DNA of 31,790 nucleotides, from the NCBI GenBank assembly GCA_937951935.1, contig CALGAM010000192.1, positions 1-31,790 on the forward strand, in the 5' to 3' direction. Shown here in pieces: positions 30,490-31,790 of the stretch. The DNA comes from an uncultured Micromonospora sp. (lineage in GTDB: Bacteria; Actinomycetota; Actinomycetes; Mycobacteriales; Micromonosporaceae). The translations under genes and the position numbers were made by a program. The notes beneath the pieces are model-generated. The model did not search any database and was not told where the DNA came from. It saw nothing but the letters and a program-made list of their open reading frames with translations. Every line of letters starts with the position of its first letter. The first letter of the stretch is position 1.

Positions 30490-31644
30490 ATGCCGCACGA
30501 CCTCGCTGCCGCGCTCGCCGAAGTACGCTCGCTGCTGCTCGCCCCCGGACTGGCCAGGGCCGTCGCCGCCGGGCGGCGCCGGAACCAGACCCCGAGCGTC
30601 GCCCGCGCGGAGCTGCGCCCGGTGACGCTCAAGGCCGGTCCCCGGCTACAGATCGTCACCACCGACGGCACCCGCCCGTACACCCGCAACGTCCGGTTCG
30701 GTCCCGAGGCCGACGCGGCGGTGGACGCGCTGCTGGCCGAGCCGTTCGGCAACTGGCACGTCGAGACGGCCGCCACCACCCTGCAGGTCCGGGTGACCAA
30801 GCGTGGCGAGGCGCGCGTGCACCGCGCCCCGACGCAGCGGGCACAGCCCGCCGACCGGGCCGGCAACGGGCACGACCGGGTCAGGGAGCACCTCCTCGAT
30901 CCCGGTGACCCGCTCTTCGACACGATCGGCGGCAGCGCCGCCAAGCGGCGACAGGTCGACGCCTTCCTCCGGGCCCTGGCGGCCACCCTTCCCGCCGAGC
31001 TCACCGGCCCGCTGCGCGTGGCCGACCTCGGCTGCGGCAACGCGTACCTCACCTTCGCCGCGTACCGCTACCTCTCCGGGCGGGGGGTCGACGTCGAACT
31101 CGTCGGCGTCGACGTCCGCGAGGACCAGCGGCACCGCAACACCGGGCTGGCCGACCGGCTCGGATACGGCGACCGGATCCGGTTCGTGGCCGGCACCATC
31201 CTCGACACGGTCGTGGAGCCGGCCCCCGACCTGGTGCTCGCGCTGCACGCCTGTGACACCGCGACCGACGAGGCGCTGGCCCGCGCGGTGCGGTGGGGTG
31301 CCCGCTGGGTGCTGGCCGCCCCGTGCTGCCACCACGATCTCGCCGCACAGCTGCGGGCCCGCCCGGCGCCCGCGCCGTACGGGTCGCTGGTCCGGCAGGG
31401 CATCCTGCGCGAGCGCCTCGCGGACGTCCTCACCGACGCCCTGCGGGCGGCCCTGCTCCGGTTGCACGGCTACCGGGTCGAGGTGGTGGAGTTCATCGAC
31501 TCCCAACACACCCCGCGCAACCTGCTGTTGCGGGCCCGGCACACCGGTGCCCCCGCGACGGCGCGGCAGCGGGACGAGTACCTCGGGCTGGTCGACCAGT
31601 GGCAGGTCACCCCGCGGCTGCAGACCCTGCTCGGGCTGCCCTGA
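30490..31644 (+). CDS. Class I SAM-dependent methyltransferase (Methyltransf_32-like), possible RNA methyltransferase
   Basis: 384-residue protein. The N-terminal part (about 1-130) is a basic domain of unknown fold; the C-terminal part (about 150-384) is a Rossmann methyltransferase with VADLGCGNAYLTFAAYRYL at about 167-186 (SAM motif I), VELVGVDVREDQRHRN (motif II), LVLALHACDTATDEALARAVRWGARWVLAAPCCHHDL (motif IV-V region) and a conserved FIDSQHTPRNLLLRA near the end. LHACDTATDEAL and APCCHHDL are shared with GSTCD-like and TRM13-like methyltransferases, which modify RNA or unknown substrates. The start ATG at 30490 is preceded by GGAG 10 bases away; the upstream frame to 30406 has no ribosome-binding site. 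Same strand as rhlE with a 108-base gap; a link to RNA metabolism is an inference. Confidence 0.85.
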   Translation: MPHDLAAALAEVRSLLLAPGLARAVAAGRRRNQTPSVARAELRPVTLKAGPRLQIVTTDGTRPYTRNVRFGPEADAAVDALLAEPFGNWHVETAATTLQVRVTKRGEARVHRAPTQRAQPADRAGNGHDRVREHLLDPGDPLFDTIGGSAAKRRQVDAFLRALAATLPAELTGPLRVADLGCGNAYLTFAAYRYLSGRGVDVELVGVDVREDQRHRNTGLADRLGYGDRIRFVAGTILDTVVEPAPDLVLALHACDTATDEALARAVRWGARWVLAAPCCHHDLAAQLRARPAPAPYGSLVRQGILRERLADVLTDALRAALLRLHGYRVEVVEFIDSQHTPRNLLLRARHTGAPATARQRDEYLGLVDQWQVTPRLQTLLGLP

Positions 31645-31790
31645 GCGGGCCGGGTGCACGTCGGGCCGCCCGAGGGCCGGAGGCGGAGCCGGCCGGGGGC
31701 GCCGGCGGACGGGGCCGGTCGGTCGGCGTCACCGGTTGCGGCACGCCACTACCCTCGGCAGGGTCACCCACATCCGGCGAAAGGGGCTCC
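31645..31790. other. 3' edge, no gene seen
   Basis: 146 bases after the methyltransferase. GGCCGG-N8-CCGGCC (31675-31694) is a weak terminator candidate. ACCCT-CGGC-AGGGT (31751-31764) with an overlapping TACCCT could be part of the promoter of a gene beyond the window. Confidence 0.3.

Noticed and set aside
28399..30498. 699-codon minus-strand open frame
   Set aside because: Antisense shadow of rhlE; low-complexity product without domain signatures.

Overview
The window looks like chromosomal DNA of a high-GC actinomycete, most likely Micromonosporaceae (Micromonospora/Salinispora type). The basis is very GC-rich third codon positions, frequent GTG starts, four-base or one-base start/stop overlaps, and gene families typical of that group (MoeZ, DUF3152, DUF3107, a mycobacteria-like moeZ-to-rhlE block). 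I see no tRNA, rRNA, CRISPR array, insertion sequence, integrase or phage gene.

Left end (1-3916): a non-canonical complex I locus on the minus strand, nuoB ... nuoC-nuoH-nuoI (nuoI is cut by the window edge). nuoC and nuoH are coupled by a TGATG, so there is no nuoD, E, F or G between them, and no nuoA precedes nuoB. A zinc-dependent glucose 1-dehydrogenase-like gene sits between nuoB and nuoC on the opposite strand. Next (3946-8803, minus strand) come a DUF305 lipoprotein, a secreted AA10 copper polysaccharide monooxygenase with two near-identical chitin-binding modules, a sphingosine-phosphate-lyase-like PLP enzyme and a GPH-family transporter.

Middle (8991-19061): an OmpR-type response regulator and sensor kinase converge on an orphan TAXI-type solute-binding lipoprotein. 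Divergent from that gene is a 213-residue protein that reads like the N-terminal half of WhiA without its DNA-binding domain. Then come an alkyltransferase-like DNA-repair protein, the proline pathway pair proB-proA, a short squalene-cyclase-repeat protein, and a tightly coupled ATPase-permease-Xre regulator operon with a palindrome over its probable promoter.

Right end (19154-31644): moeZ, two tandem DUF3152 membrane-anchored metzincin-like proteins, an alpha/beta hydrolase and an 872-residue largely disordered protein (all minus); then TetR and DUF3107 (plus), a ferritin-like protein (minus), a DEAD-box RNA helicase with an arginine-rich tail (plus) and a class I methyltransferase (plus). 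The order moeZ-DUF3152-TetR-DUF3107-ferritin-like-rhlE matches, from memory, the Rv3206c-Rv3211 region of Mycobacterium tuberculosis, with a DUF3152 duplication and two extra genes added here.

The most interesting points are the WhiA-like half protein, the sensor kinase/TAXI lipoprotein unit, the nuoBCHI arrangement split by a dehydrogenase, the LPMO/DUF305 pairing around copper, and several clear candidate operators. No single wholly new multi-gene system is obvious.
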